The notes beneath the pieces were generated by a model. The model was not told the origin of the DNA, searched no databases, and saw only the letters and a program-made list of their open reading frames with translations. A program made the position numbers and the translations under genes. A stretch of 15,721 nucleotides of DNA, from assembly GCA_024653645.1 (NCBI GenBank), contig JANLHK010000060.1, positions 1-15,721 of the forward strand, written 5' to 3'. Positions 1 to 7,127 of the stretch are shown here, one piece after another. The stretch's first letter is position 1. Every line of letters starts with the position of its first letter. The stretch is from Candidatus Roizmanbacteria bacterium (GTDB taxonomy: Bacteria; Patescibacteriota; Microgenomatia; UBA1406).

Positions 1-1014
1 GCTGAGCGGCTGTTGCCGGTTATCTTCGATGCGTACCCTGACGCTGATATATATACGCTCTACACTGATTACGATAAAGCACCATGGGCAAAAAAATACC
101 AAACCCGTATGCATACCTCGTTCCTGCAGCCGTTGTATCAGCTGACACAGTCAAAACGGATACTGGCGTTGATGATGCCGCTGGCTGCATCCCTACTGCC
201 ACTCAATCACTATGATAAGGTACTCACCATCACCTCATCGTTTTTAAAGGGAGTTCGCACAAAACCCAATACCCATACATGCTACCTGTTTGCACCGACT
301 CGTTTCTTATGGCATGAGCAAGAAATCTATGGTGTGGCGTCAAAACTACTGGCACCACTAAAACGTCTTGATTGGGACAGCGCCCAAAAACCAACAACAC
401 TGCTTACGTTGTCACGCCACAGCGCAAAACAAATACAGACGATCTATGGCAGAAGCGCACAGATTCTGTATCCGCCGTTTGATCCGTCATATCTTAGGCA
501 GAGCAGTAAGCCAAATCTAGCGCTTCCCTCATCATACTTTTTGTTTGTAGGAAGGCTTGAACCATATAAACGAGTAGATTTGCTTGTTGATGTATGGAAT
601 CATTATCCCATAAAAGAATCATTAGTTATCGTGGGAAATGGTTCACAGCGGCGTGTATTGGAGCGTCGAGCAAAAGGTAATCGTCGCATTCGCTTTATGC
701 CGCATGTGAGTGACGTGCACCTGAGCTATATCTATCGCCATGCCCGTGCGCTCGTCATGCCTCAGATGGAAGATTTTGGCTATACGGCGCTTGAGGCTGC
801 TTATTGCAAAACGCCAGTTATTGCCTACCGCAAAAGCGGCGTATGGGAAGCGATTGCCCGATCAAAGCCGCATGCATCTATCGCAACACAGACCGTTGAT
901 GGTGTGCATGCCGCACTTGTTAATTTTCATACTTCATCATACAATAACATATCGATCGCACAGGGAGTCCCCACTCCTGTAGAATTTATAAAACGATTAC
1001 GTACTATTTTTTAA
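1..1014 (+). CDS. GT4-family glycosyltransferase, 5'-truncated
   Basis: The reading frame is open from base 1 and the protein begins in the middle of a conserved N-terminal segment (AERLLPVIFDAYPDADIYTL), which in GT4 proteins normally follows a short Rossmann strand. The true start therefore lies upstream of the window, and the TTG at 13 is not a start. The second Rossmann half is clear: FLFVGRLEPYKR, then IVGNG, then the acidic E-x7-E motif EDFGYTALE with a following TPVIAY, which contact the sugar-nucleotide donor in GT-B retaining enzymes. No signal peptide or membrane span is seen in the visible part, so it probably acts on the cytoplasmic face of the membrane. Only 24 bp separate it from the GDP-mannose pyrophosphorylase gene, so a GDP-mannose-dependent mannosyltransferase is a reasonable inference. 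Acceptor and linkage cannot be read from sequence. Confidence 0.9.
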   Translation, partial: AERLLPVIFDAYPDADIYTLYTDYDKAPWAKKYQTRMHTSFLQPLYQLTQSKRILALMMPLAASLLPLNHYDKVLTITSSFLKGVRTKPNTHTCYLFAPTRFLWHEQEIYGVASKLLAPLKRLDWDSAQKPTTLLTLSRHSAKQIQTIYGRSAQILYPPFDPSYLRQSSKPNLALPSSYFLFVGRLEPYKRVDLLVDVWNHYPIKESLVIVGNGSQRRVLERRAKGNRRIRFMPHVSDVHLSYIYRHARALVMPQMEDFGYTALEAAYCKTPVIAYRKSGVWEAIARSKPHASIATQTVDGVHAALVNFHTSSYNNISIAQGVPTPVEFIKRLRTIF

Positions 1015-1038
1015 TATAAGTTTTTTTTACTTACGCCT

Positions 1039-2124
1039 ATGAAAGCAGTTATTTTTGCCGGTGGTGCTGGTACCCGCTTATGGCCATTATCTCGCAAACA
1101 TTCCCCCAAACAATTTGAGGACATTGTGGGCGACCAGTCGACGCTGCAGCTAGCGGTTAAGCGCCTCTATCCTGCGTTTAAACCAGAGGATATCTATATT
1201 TCAACCAATAAGCTCTATAAGGATATTGTAAAAAAACAGCTTCCCGACATTCCAGAAGCGAATTTGATTTTTGAACCGGCAAAACGTGATGTCGGTCCTG
1301 CCGTCGCCTTTGTGATGGGTAAGTTGCTTAAGGATGGTATCGATGAACCGGTAGTCATTTTGTGGAGCGATCACTTAGTAAAGCAGGAAGACTTATTCAA
1401 ATCGATCCTTAAAAAAGCGTCGGATTATCTTGAGCAAGGTTCAGCTAAGATTGTGTTTGTCGCTCATAAGCCGCGTTTTGCGAGCGAGCAATTAGGTTGG
1501 ATTCATTACAATGGAGAGGTTGCGCAGCAGGACGGCACTTCGCTGTATGGCTTTGAGGGATTTAAATACAAGCCTGATGCCCAAACGGCCAAGCAGTTTT
1601 TTGAGTCAGGTACCTACGCATGGAATTTGGGGTATTTTGCGACTACTCCCCGATTTATCTATGATGCGTTCAAAAAATTTGAGCCATCCGTATACGAAAA
1701 AGTAGAGACCATATTGAAAGCGTACGGCACTGATTCATTTGAGCAGATCTTGCAAGAGGTATATACCGGCATTGAATCGGTTAGTTTTGATAACGCCATT
1801 CTAGAGCGCCTTCAGAAAGAAGATGCGGCAATCATTGTTGAGGATCTAGGATGGAGCGACGTGGGTGCGTGGGATGCGCTGAAAGAAGCGATTGAAGAAA
1901 GTCCTCAGGCAAATGTGACTCGTGGCAATACTATCATAAAAGATTCACAGGATACCTTGCTGTATAACTATGAGGACGGTAAGTTGGTAGTGGGAATTGA
2001 TTTGGATGGCATGATTGTGGTCAATACCGGCGATGTATTGTTGGTTACTAAAAAAACATCAATTGCCAAAGTTAAGAAACTCGTTGAAAGCTTTGAAGGA
2101 ACAGAACACGAGAAGCTTACGTAA
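1039..2124 (+). CDS. manC: Mannose-1-phosphate guanylyltransferase (GDP-mannose pyrophosphorylase)
   Basis: Makes GDP-mannose from mannose-1-phosphate and GTP, the donor for mannosylation of surface glycans. The 361-residue protein has the signature GGAGTRLWPLSR with the PKQF lysine (residues 8-26), EPAKRDVGPA (79-88), the SDH metal/nucleotide motif (110-112), WNLGYF (195-200), SFDNAILER (249-257) and GWSDVGAW (271-278). Length fits the single-domain bacterial type. There is no C-terminal cupin phosphomannose isomerase domain, so isomerisation must come from another gene. The ATG at 1039 gives the expected immediate N-terminal beta strand. No Shine-Dalgarno is visible in the T-rich 24-bp gap after the upstream glycosyltransferase, and the two are probably co-transcribed. 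The 3' end overlaps the convergent phosphatase/mutase-like gene by 8 bp. Confidence 0.94.
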   Translation: MKAVIFAGGAGTRLWPLSRKHSPKQFEDIVGDQSTLQLAVKRLYPAFKPEDIYISTNKLYKDIVKKQLPDIPEANLIFEPAKRDVGPAVAFVMGKLLKDGIDEPVVILWSDHLVKQEDLFKSILKKASDYLEQGSAKIVFVAHKPRFASEQLGWIHYNGEVAQQDGTSLYGFEGFKYKPDAQTAKQFFESGTYAWNLGYFATTPRFIYDAFKKFEPSVYEKVETILKAYGTDSFEQILQEVYTGIESVSFDNAILERLQKEDAAIIVEDLGWSDVGAWDALKEAIEESPQANVTRGNTIIKDSQDTLLYNYEDGKLVVGIDLDGMIVVNTGDVLLVTKKTSIAKVKKLVESFEGTEHEKLT

Positions 2125-2779
2125 GGTGGTAGGAGGCGTAGTCGCCGTAGGCGTTTTCAACGACCAGCATTTCGTCGCGCTGTAATGGTTCGAAATACAT
2201 ACGGATCAGTCGTACGGTGTTGTTGGTGCCGGAATAGGCGACATTAATGTTTTCGTACTTCATTTTTTTCTCCAGCCATTGACAGAATGATTTAATGCGC
2301 CGGTTCCACACCTGCTCCAGACTTTCCCCATTTGGCGGTGGCACGTTCCATGAGCGTCGCCATAAAATCGCCTCTTTCGGATGATCACGCATGACGGTCA
2401 TTTTGCTTTTTCCGGTAATATCGCCGTAATCTCGCTCAATTAATTCTGGCTTTATGATATATGGAATGCCCTTATGGTATTTTTGTATGGGTTCGAGCGT
2501 TTGGATACAGCGCTCAAGCGAAGGGCTGATAAACAGATCAATATGTTTAGTTTTTAATTTCTCTGCCAATTCACGAGCTTGCTTTTTACCGGTAGGAGTT
2601 AGGGTGGATTGGCGATGGCCGGAAAATATTCTTCGTACATTGTCGTAGGTCTGACAATGACGAAACAGGTACAAGGTTGGCGGTTGATCGGTAGTGCTTT
2701 TGGGCATCGGAGTAAGGGCGGTTCCGGGGTTTTTCAGTGATGCAAGAGCTGATTTCTGTAGGGCTTCAAAATCGGTCAT
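2117..2779 (-). CDS. Histidine-phosphatase/phosphoglycerate-mutase-like protein with altered active site
   Basis: Belongs to the histidine phosphatase superfamily and most resembles cofactor-dependent phosphoglycerate mutases: FRHCQTYDN (39-47), SGHRQSTLTPTGKKQA (53-68), RCIQT (90-94), ERDYGDITGKSK (115-126) and PPPNGES (147-153). His41 is the expected phospho-acceptor and Glu115 the expected acid. The usual RHG is RHC here. The C-terminal motif normally read as S-x-HGN-x-x-R is SGTNNTVR (183-190), so Thr185 stands where the second catalytic histidine should be. It starts two bases after the enolase stop codon, so translation is probably coupled, and enolase is the next glycolytic step after phosphoglycerate mutase. 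Roughly 34 residues precede the core, and Met25 is an alternative start. It could be a divergent mutase, a phosphatase, or a catalytically weak regulatory paralogue. Confidence 0.85.
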   Translation of the reverse strand: MTDFEALQKSALASLKNPGTALTPMPKSTTDQPPTLYLFRHCQTYDNVRRIFSGHRQSTLTPTGKKQARELAEKLKTKHIDLFISPSLERCIQTLEPIQKYHKGIPYIIKPELIERDYGDITGKSKMTVMRDHPKEAILWRRSWNVPPPNGESLEQVWNRRIKSFCQWLEKKMKYENINVAYSGTNNTVRLIRMYFEPLQRDEMLVVENAYGDYASYHLT

Positions 2780-2781
2780 GG

Positions 2782-4062
2782 TTAGTCTTTCTTAAATGGG
2801 AATGAAGCAAACGTACTATCTTTTTCCAAATGCTCTATTTCAAGTAGGCGGTTATATTTTGCCAATCGTTCGGACCGCGACATACTCCCGGTTTTAATTT
2901 GTCCGACTCCGCTGGCAACCACCAAGTCGGCAATAAAGGTATCTTCGGTTTCACCGGATCGGTGCGAAATCACGGCGGTCATATCATTCATTTTTGCCTG
3001 TTGAATCGCATCAATCGTTTCGCTTAAGGTACCAATTTGGTTTAGCTTAATGAGGATTGAATTGCTTGCCTTTTTTTCAATACCCCGCCGGAGACGATCT
3101 TTGTTGGTGACATATAAGTCATCACCGACTATCTGGGTTGTTGCACCTATTTTTTCAGTGAGATCAACAAAGCCATCCCAATCGTCTTCAGCAAAGGGGT
3201 CTTCAAGTGAGACCAAGGGGTACTTGGCAACCAGTTCTGCGTAATAGTCACTCAGTTGTTTTGTTGTATAGCTGGCCTGATTGGTAGCAAATCGATACTC
3301 ATTGTTTGCATAGAATTCGCTTGCTGCTGCATCAATACCCAAGGCTATTTCCTGACCGTCAACATAACTACTCTCTTCAATGGCTTCCATTAATAGTTGC
3401 AGTGGTTCTTCGTTGGTTTTAAACGGTAGGGCAAAACCACCTTCATCTCCAACTGTGGTGCTATGTCCCAGTGTAGTCACTTTTTTCTTTAACACCTGAA
3501 ATACCTCAGCGGCGGCGCGCAGTGCTTCGGCAAAGCGGGTAAAGCCATAGGGAATAATCATGTATTCCTGAAAGTCAGAAGACTGGCTGGCATGCTTTCC
3601 GCCATTTATCACATTAATGAGCGGTACGGGCAGTACGTATGATGTGGTTTCGAAAAACGACGCCAGATATTCATAGAGTTCCTTTTTTTGCCCGACGCTG
3701 GCGGCTTTTGCTACGGCCAATGAGGCAGACAGAATGGCATTTGCTCCTAATCGGGACTTGTTTTCAGTCCCGTCTGCTGCAATCATTACTGCATCAATCT
3801 GTTGTTGGTTATTGGGGTTTTTGCCGATAAGGAGCGGAGCGAGTTCGTTTTCAACGGCATATTGGGCCTTAAGCACCCCCTTGCCTTGGTATCGTTTTGG
3901 ATCCTCGTCGCGCAGTTCATGCGCCTCGTGAACGCCGGTTGAAGCGCCTGACGGGACTGAAGCGCTGCCCACAACGCCCGTATCAAGCTCCACAAATGTC
4001 TTGAGGGTAGGAAATCCGCGTGAATCAAGTATCTCTATGCAACGAACGCCAGTGATAAGCAT
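2782..4062 (-). CDS. eno: Enolase (phosphopyruvate hydratase)
   Basis: Interconverts 2-phosphoglycerate and phosphoenolpyruvate in the cytoplasm. The 426-residue length is normal and all key elements are present: SGASTGVHEA mobile loop (38-47), INGGKHA with His157, GDEGGF with catalytic Glu207, metal ligands Asp244 (GIDAAASEF), Glu287 (SLEDPF) and Asp314 (GDDLYVTN), base Lys339 (ILIKLNQIGT), SHRSGETED (366-374) and IKTGSMSRSER (389-399). GSMSRSER differs from the more common GAPCRSER. The N terminus (ITGVRCIEILDSRG) fixes the ATG at 4062. It lies 22 bp after the SIMPL gene and 2 bp before the mutase-like gene on the same strand. An extended -10 element in the short upstream gap suggests it also has its own promoter. 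Confidence 0.97.
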   Translation of the reverse strand: MLITGVRCIEILDSRGFPTLKTFVELDTGVVGSASVPSGASTGVHEAHELRDEDPKRYQGKGVLKAQYAVENELAPLLIGKNPNNQQQIDAVMIAADGTENKSRLGANAILSASLAVAKAASVGQKKELYEYLASFFETTSYVLPVPLINVINGGKHASQSSDFQEYMIIPYGFTRFAEALRAAAEVFQVLKKKVTTLGHSTTVGDEGGFALPFKTNEEPLQLLMEAIEESSYVDGQEIALGIDAAASEFYANNEYRFATNQASYTTKQLSDYYAELVAKYPLVSLEDPFAEDDWDGFVDLTEKIGATTQIVGDDLYVTNKDRLRRGIEKKASNSILIKLNQIGTLSETIDAIQQAKMNDMTAVISHRSGETEDTFIADLVVASGVGQIKTGSMSRSERLAKYNRLLEIEHLEKDSTFASFPFKKD

Positions 4063-4071
4063 TATTCAATT

Positions 4072-4080
4072 ACTATAGCA
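4072..4080 (-). promoter_or_regulatory. Extended -10 promoter for enolase
   Basis: On the minus strand the 22-bp gap between the SIMPL stop and the enolase ATG contains TGCTATAGT: an extended TGn (4080-4078) and a -10 hexamer TATAGT (4077-4072). Nine bases separate it from the ATG at 4062, so a transcript starting at the usual distance would have almost no 5' leader. No Shine-Dalgarno is present. No -35 is claimed; it would lie inside the SIMPL coding region. Confidence 0.5.
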
Positions 4081-4084
4081 CGTT

Positions 4085-4825
4085 TTATCTTTTTTCGAAG
4101 TAGAGAGTAACCACGGACGTAATGGTTTGAGTTCCCTGTGACAGATCCGGCATCTCTCCACCTCCTCCACCCTCCATTTTGGCGCTTGAGAGGTATGGTG
4201 CGTTGACCATACCCTGGTCATTACTTTCAACAATATTGACGACTTTCCCCAGGCGAATACCTAAGCTTTTCGCCATTTTTTCTGCTTCATCTTTTGCATT
4301 CTGGATAGCCTTTGCACGTGCCTCTGATCGGTATTTGCCTGGATCATCAACGCCAAAGCTGGTGTTTTGAATCTCATTAGCCCCTGCCGCAGTGCCGGTG
4401 GCAATAACTTTCGAAAGTAGTTCGGTCCCTTTGGTTTTCACGCTGATTGATGCGCTACCGCTGTAGCCAATAATGCCGCGGTTATCGCTGTTGTAATCAT
4501 ATTCAGGATACACGGAGTAGTTGGTTGTTTTGATGTTTTTTGATGAAATACCGAGTTTCTCAATGGCTGCCGTCACACTATTTATGGACTTATTCATTTC
4601 GGACTGAATTTCGGCTGCGGTTTCCCGTTTGTCCACCCGAACTCCTAGGGTAACGTATCCGGTATCAGGTACCACTTCTACCTTGCCCTCACCCACGACC
4701 TTAAGCTCAGTGGGTGCTGTCTGGGTACGAGTAACAATGGGGAAAGCAAAGCCGAATTTTTGCGCAACCATGAGTGCCACAATCGTGATAACCAGTACGC
4801 TCGTGTAATATTTAATACCTTTCAT
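4085..4825 (-). CDS. SIMPL-domain (DUF541) exported protein
   Basis: A 246-residue protein with one N-terminal hydrophobic segment (about residues 8-28), read as an uncleaved anchor or signal peptide, followed by a SIMPL/DUF541 domain from about residue 40 to the end. Recognisable pieces are VVGEGKVEVVPDTGYVTLGV (43-62), the central YSGSASISVKTKG (121-133), and ARAKAIQNAKDEAEKMAKSLG (169-189), followed by IRLGKVVNIVE. A Gly-rich patch (EGGGGGE, 218-224) lies in a loop before the last strand. SIMPL proteins are cell-envelope proteins of mostly unknown biochemical role. It is the first gene of a minus-strand run ahead of enolase and is divergent from the nucleotidyltransferase gene. The ATG at 4825 follows a plausible promoter by 8 bases. 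Confidence 0.88.
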   Translation of the reverse strand: MKGIKYYTSVLVITIVALMVAQKFGFAFPIVTRTQTAPTELKVVGEGKVEVVPDTGYVTLGVRVDKRETAAEIQSEMNKSINSVTAAIEKLGISSKNIKTTNYSVYPEYDYNSDNRGIIGYSGSASISVKTKGTELLSKVIATGTAAGANEIQNTSFGVDDPGKYRSEARAKAIQNAKDEAEKMAKSLGIRLGKVVNIVESNDQGMVNAPYLSSAKMEGGGGGEMPDLSQGTQTITSVVTLYFEKR

Positions 4826-4833
4826 ATAGTATT

Positions 4834-4861
4834 ATTCTAGCGGTTCGCTATTTTTTTGCAA
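4834..4861 (-). promoter_or_regulatory. Promoter for the SIMPL-enolase-mutase run
   Basis: Minus strand: -35 TTGCAA (4861-4856), 16-bp spacer, -10 TAGAAT (4839-4834). The ATG follows the -10 by 8 bases, so the transcript should be nearly leaderless. It sits back to back with the promoter of the divergent nucleotidyltransferase gene in a 61-bp intergenic region. Confidence 0.5.
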
Positions 4862-4873
4862 CCTTCACTAGGG

Positions 4874-4879
4874 TATACT
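4874..4879 (+). promoter_or_regulatory. -10 element for the sugar nucleotidyltransferase gene
   Basis: TATACT ends 7 bases before the ATG at 4887, so the predicted start of transcription falls on or next to the start codon. No Shine-Dalgarno is present between them. The -35 position holds only a T run (4851-4857), so this rests on the -10 alone. Confidence 0.4.
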
Positions 4880-4886
4880 TAAGCTC

Positions 4887-6152
4887 ATGTCGCAGGTACC
4901 ACGCGTTATTCTTCTTGCCGGAGGTGTGGGCAAACGTTTTGCTCCGTTTGTCACCAACAAAACCATGTTTCCCTTCCAGGGAAAGCCGATCCTCCAACAT
5001 ACCTTGGAGTTGATTGCTGATGCTGGTTTACAGGAAGTGCTGATTATTGCAAACAGCGATAACGCTCAGTGGTTACAGCACTATCACCATCAGAAGTTAA
5101 CTATTACGCAGGTTATTCAGGATCAGCCGTTGGGCATGGGTCAGGCGTTGTATGAAGCGCGACAGGAGATTGCGGATGCACCTTCTCTGGTGATGAATGC
5201 CGTTGATGTGGTTGAAACCAGCCTACTGTCTGAGCTGATAGCGCATAGTGCCAATGAGGATTTGGGTATTGTGGGGATTCATATGGATGACTACTTCCCT
5301 GGTGGGTATCTTCGTTTTGATCATGATCGCGTAGTGGAAATTATTGAGAAACCAGCACCAGATACAGTGCCCAGCCAGTTTGTAAAACTGGTGTTTGATT
5401 ATCTGAAATCACCACTCCGGCTTATTGCAGCACTTAATGAGGTGGGCCACGATCAGGATGACAGTTATGAGAAGGCGCTTTCAAAGCTCATAATCGAAAC
5501 ACCGCCTTTTTTTGTTCCTTATCGGGGAATATGGAACAAACTGAAATATCCTCACTATATTCTTGCGGTGATGGATGTACTCAATACCTTGAAATTGCCG
5601 CAACAGCCCGTTATTCATACATCAGCACAGGTCAGTCCGCGCGCTACGGTTGAAGGTGCGAGCTCTATTGATGCGGGCGCTCGTATTCTAGAAGGAGCGA
5701 TTGTTAAAGATAGTTATATCGGAAAAAATGTGGTGGTAGGCAACCATACGTTGGTTCGCAATTCGAATATTGAAGAGGCTTCGGTGATTGGTTTTGGCAC
5801 TGAGGTGGCACGAAGCTATATCGGCCCTCATACTATGACCCATCACGCATTCATTGGCGATTCGGTGCTGGAAGGACACTCGAATGTGAGTTATGGAACG
5901 TGCCTGACCAATATGCGTATGGATGGTGCTGATATTGGGGTGAAGTTATTGAATCAGCAGACACTGGAAACTGGCAGACGTAAGCTGGGGGCGTTGGTTG
6001 CGCGTGATGTGTTTTTTGGTGCGCAAAGTCTGACGTTACCAGGAGTGACCATAGGAGCAGGAGCAAAAATCTATCCCTCGACCATTGTGCATACCTCATT
6101 ACCAGCCGGAAGCACGATTAAGTCCTATCAGAAGCAAGAAGCGTCCTCTTAA
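4887..6152 (+). CDS. Sugar-1-phosphate nucleotidyltransferase with left-handed beta-helix domain
   Basis: The N-terminal half (about 1-235) is an NTP-transferase Rossmann domain: LLAGGVGKRFAPF (9-21), FPFQGKPILQHTLE (28-41), DQPLGMGQAL (79-88), a variant metal motif MNAVDVVE (103-110), and EIIEKP (151-156). The C-terminal part (about 242-409) is a run of hexapeptide-type turns forming a left-handed beta helix, ending in FFGAQSLTLPGVTIGAGAKI. This two-domain plan matches GlmU-like and archaeal-type sugar nucleotidyltransferases. The metal motif reads V-D instead of the usual G-D and the lysine context is NKTMFP rather than PKP, so the exact nucleotide and sugar are uncertain. A UDP-GlcNAc- or NDP-glucose-forming enzyme for cell-wall or surface glycan is plausible. 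The last 35 bp overlap the convergent Nudix gene. Confidence 0.85.
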   Translation: MSQVPRVILLAGGVGKRFAPFVTNKTMFPFQGKPILQHTLELIADAGLQEVLIIANSDNAQWLQHYHHQKLTITQVIQDQPLGMGQALYEARQEIADAPSLVMNAVDVVETSLLSELIAHSANEDLGIVGIHMDDYFPGGYLRFDHDRVVEIIEKPAPDTVPSQFVKLVFDYLKSPLRLIAALNEVGHDQDDSYEKALSKLIIETPPFFVPYRGIWNKLKYPHYILAVMDVLNTLKLPQQPVIHTSAQVSPRATVEGASSIDAGARILEGAIVKDSYIGKNVVVGNHTLVRNSNIEEASVIGFGTEVARSYIGPHTMTHHAFIGDSVLEGHSNVSYGTCLTNMRMDGADIGVKLLNQQTLETGRRKLGALVARDVFFGAQSLTLPGVTIGAGAKIYPSTIVHTSLPAGSTIKSYQKQEASS

Positions 6153-6681
6153 AGTCAGCGAGTTTCTGCGGGTCATGCTGTAAACGAAACAGCCAGTCAC
6201 TGAGCATTTTCCCCCAAAAGGTTTCAGAGGAAACCACATCAAGAAATTCTTCAAACGAATATGACTGCACCTGTATTTTTTCTCCCGGATCCAAGTGTGG
6301 TTCAGCTTCTTTCACGCAATTGCGTGCCACAAAAAGGTAGGTGATCCAATCAATTTTTCCGTCAAATTCAAATGTTCTTATCAGTTCCCAATCACTTGAT
6401 ACCATCCCGGCCTCTTCATGCAACTCGCGCTTGGCAGTTGCGAGCGGCTCCTCTCCCTCTTCTTGGCGTCCTCCTAAAAATGAATGCCGGAGTGGTTTAC
6501 CTGGCTGTTCCTCGTAAGAAAGCAATATGGTATTTCCTACGGTAGGAATGATCTGAATGGTTGACGGACGTCTGAGTGCCTCAAAAGTAGCGAAGCTGCC
6601 GTCATACAGTTCCTGTTCCCATTGGTATACATCAAAAATGGTCCCCTTGAACACACGCGTTGCCTTGGCAGGAATTTTCAT
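6118..6681 (-). CDS. Nudix hydrolase, ADP-ribose-pyrophosphatase-like
   Basis: The 187-residue protein carries a complete Nudix box, G71-x5-E77-x7-RELHEEAGM (85-93), which binds Mg2+ and hydrolyses a nucleoside diphosphate linked to another moiety. The N-terminal strand region (FKGTIFDVYQWEQELYDGS) and the FEALRRPSTIQIIP segment resemble ADP-ribose pyrophosphatase-type proteins, but the substrate is not provable from this. It lies 7 bp downstream of the DUF1761-like gene on the same strand, so the two are probably one transcript. A weak TATTAA overlaps the upstream stop codon and could act as an internal -10. The 3' end overlaps the convergent nucleotidyltransferase by 35 bp. Confidence 0.9.
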   Translation of the reverse strand: MKIPAKATRVFKGTIFDVYQWEQELYDGSFATFEALRRPSTIQIIPTVGNTILLSYEEQPGKPLRHSFLGGRQEEGEEPLATAKRELHEEAGMVSSDWELIRTFEFDGKIDWITYLFVARNCVKEAEPHLDPGEKIQVQSYSFEEFLDVVSSETFWGKMLSDWLFRLQHDPQKLADFKRTLLASDRT

Positions 6682-6688
6682 ACAGAAG

Positions 6689-7093
6689 TTAATACAGCAA
6701 TCCCAATAATCCGCCCATGAGGGTCAGTGAAACAGCCGGGTAGCCAAAATCGATCAGCCAGGCTCTCAGTGGACGCTGTAAGAATAGATAATGCGGGAGG
6801 GCAGTAAGAAGAACTATCCCAAACCCCAAGATAAATCCGGTAAATGCACCATTTATAAAACCGGGGTCGGTAACGCCATAGATAAGCCGCTGCAATACTG
6901 CCGCTACCATTAGACCCGCCACAAAGCAGGCGCCGTATATGCGCATCATTTGGCTGGGTTTGGTTTTTTTCATGTCTTTTTCAGTTAATCCATATAGCCG
7001 CATCCAGGGCTTCATAAACAGAGGGGGTGAAAACCATAGGTATCCGACAATCATATTGAGGATGGCAGCAAGTAGAACGGCTAGGTATTCCAT
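6689..7093 (-). CDS. DUF1761-like four-helix membrane protein
   Basis: A 134-residue membrane protein with about four hydrophobic helices: residues 4-22, about 52-70, about 78-98 and about 112-133. The opening MEYLAVLLAAILNMIVGYLW followed by FSPPLFMKPWMRL is typical of the DUF1761 family, whose function is unknown. The frame extends upstream to a TTG at 7144, but that start would overlap the divergent ligase gene and its promoter, and family members begin at the M-x-Y-L position, so the ATG at 7093 is chosen. It is the first gene of a two-gene minus-strand unit with the Nudix hydrolase. Confidence 0.78.
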   Translation of the reverse strand: MEYLAVLLAAILNMIVGYLWFSPPLFMKPWMRLYGLTEKDMKKTKPSQMMRIYGACFVAGLMVAAVLQRLIYGVTDPGFINGAFTGFILGFGIVLLTALPHYLFLQRPLRAWLIDFGYPAVSLTLMGGLLGLLY

Positions 7094-7105
7094 GTAATTC
7101 TTAGT

Positions 7106-7113
7106 AGTATAAT
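7106..7113. promoter_or_regulatory. Shared bidirectional -10 region (ddl / DUF1761)
   Basis: An 8-bp stretch reads TATAAT on the plus strand (7108-7113), 14 bases before the ddl ATG. On the minus strand it reads TATTAT (7113-7108) or TATACT (7111-7106), 12-14 bases before the DUF1761 ATG. The two genes have only 34 bp between their starts, so the -10 elements must overlap. AGGTAGG at 7114-7120 could be a Shine-Dalgarno for ddl, but most of it would lie upstream of the expected transcription start. Confidence 0.5.
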
Positions 7114-7127
7114 AGGTAGGCTTATCT

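Noticed and set aside
1015..1038. T run after the first glycosyltransferase as an intrinsic terminator
   Set aside because: No stable stem precedes the eight Ts, and the next gene is in the same direction and functionally linked.
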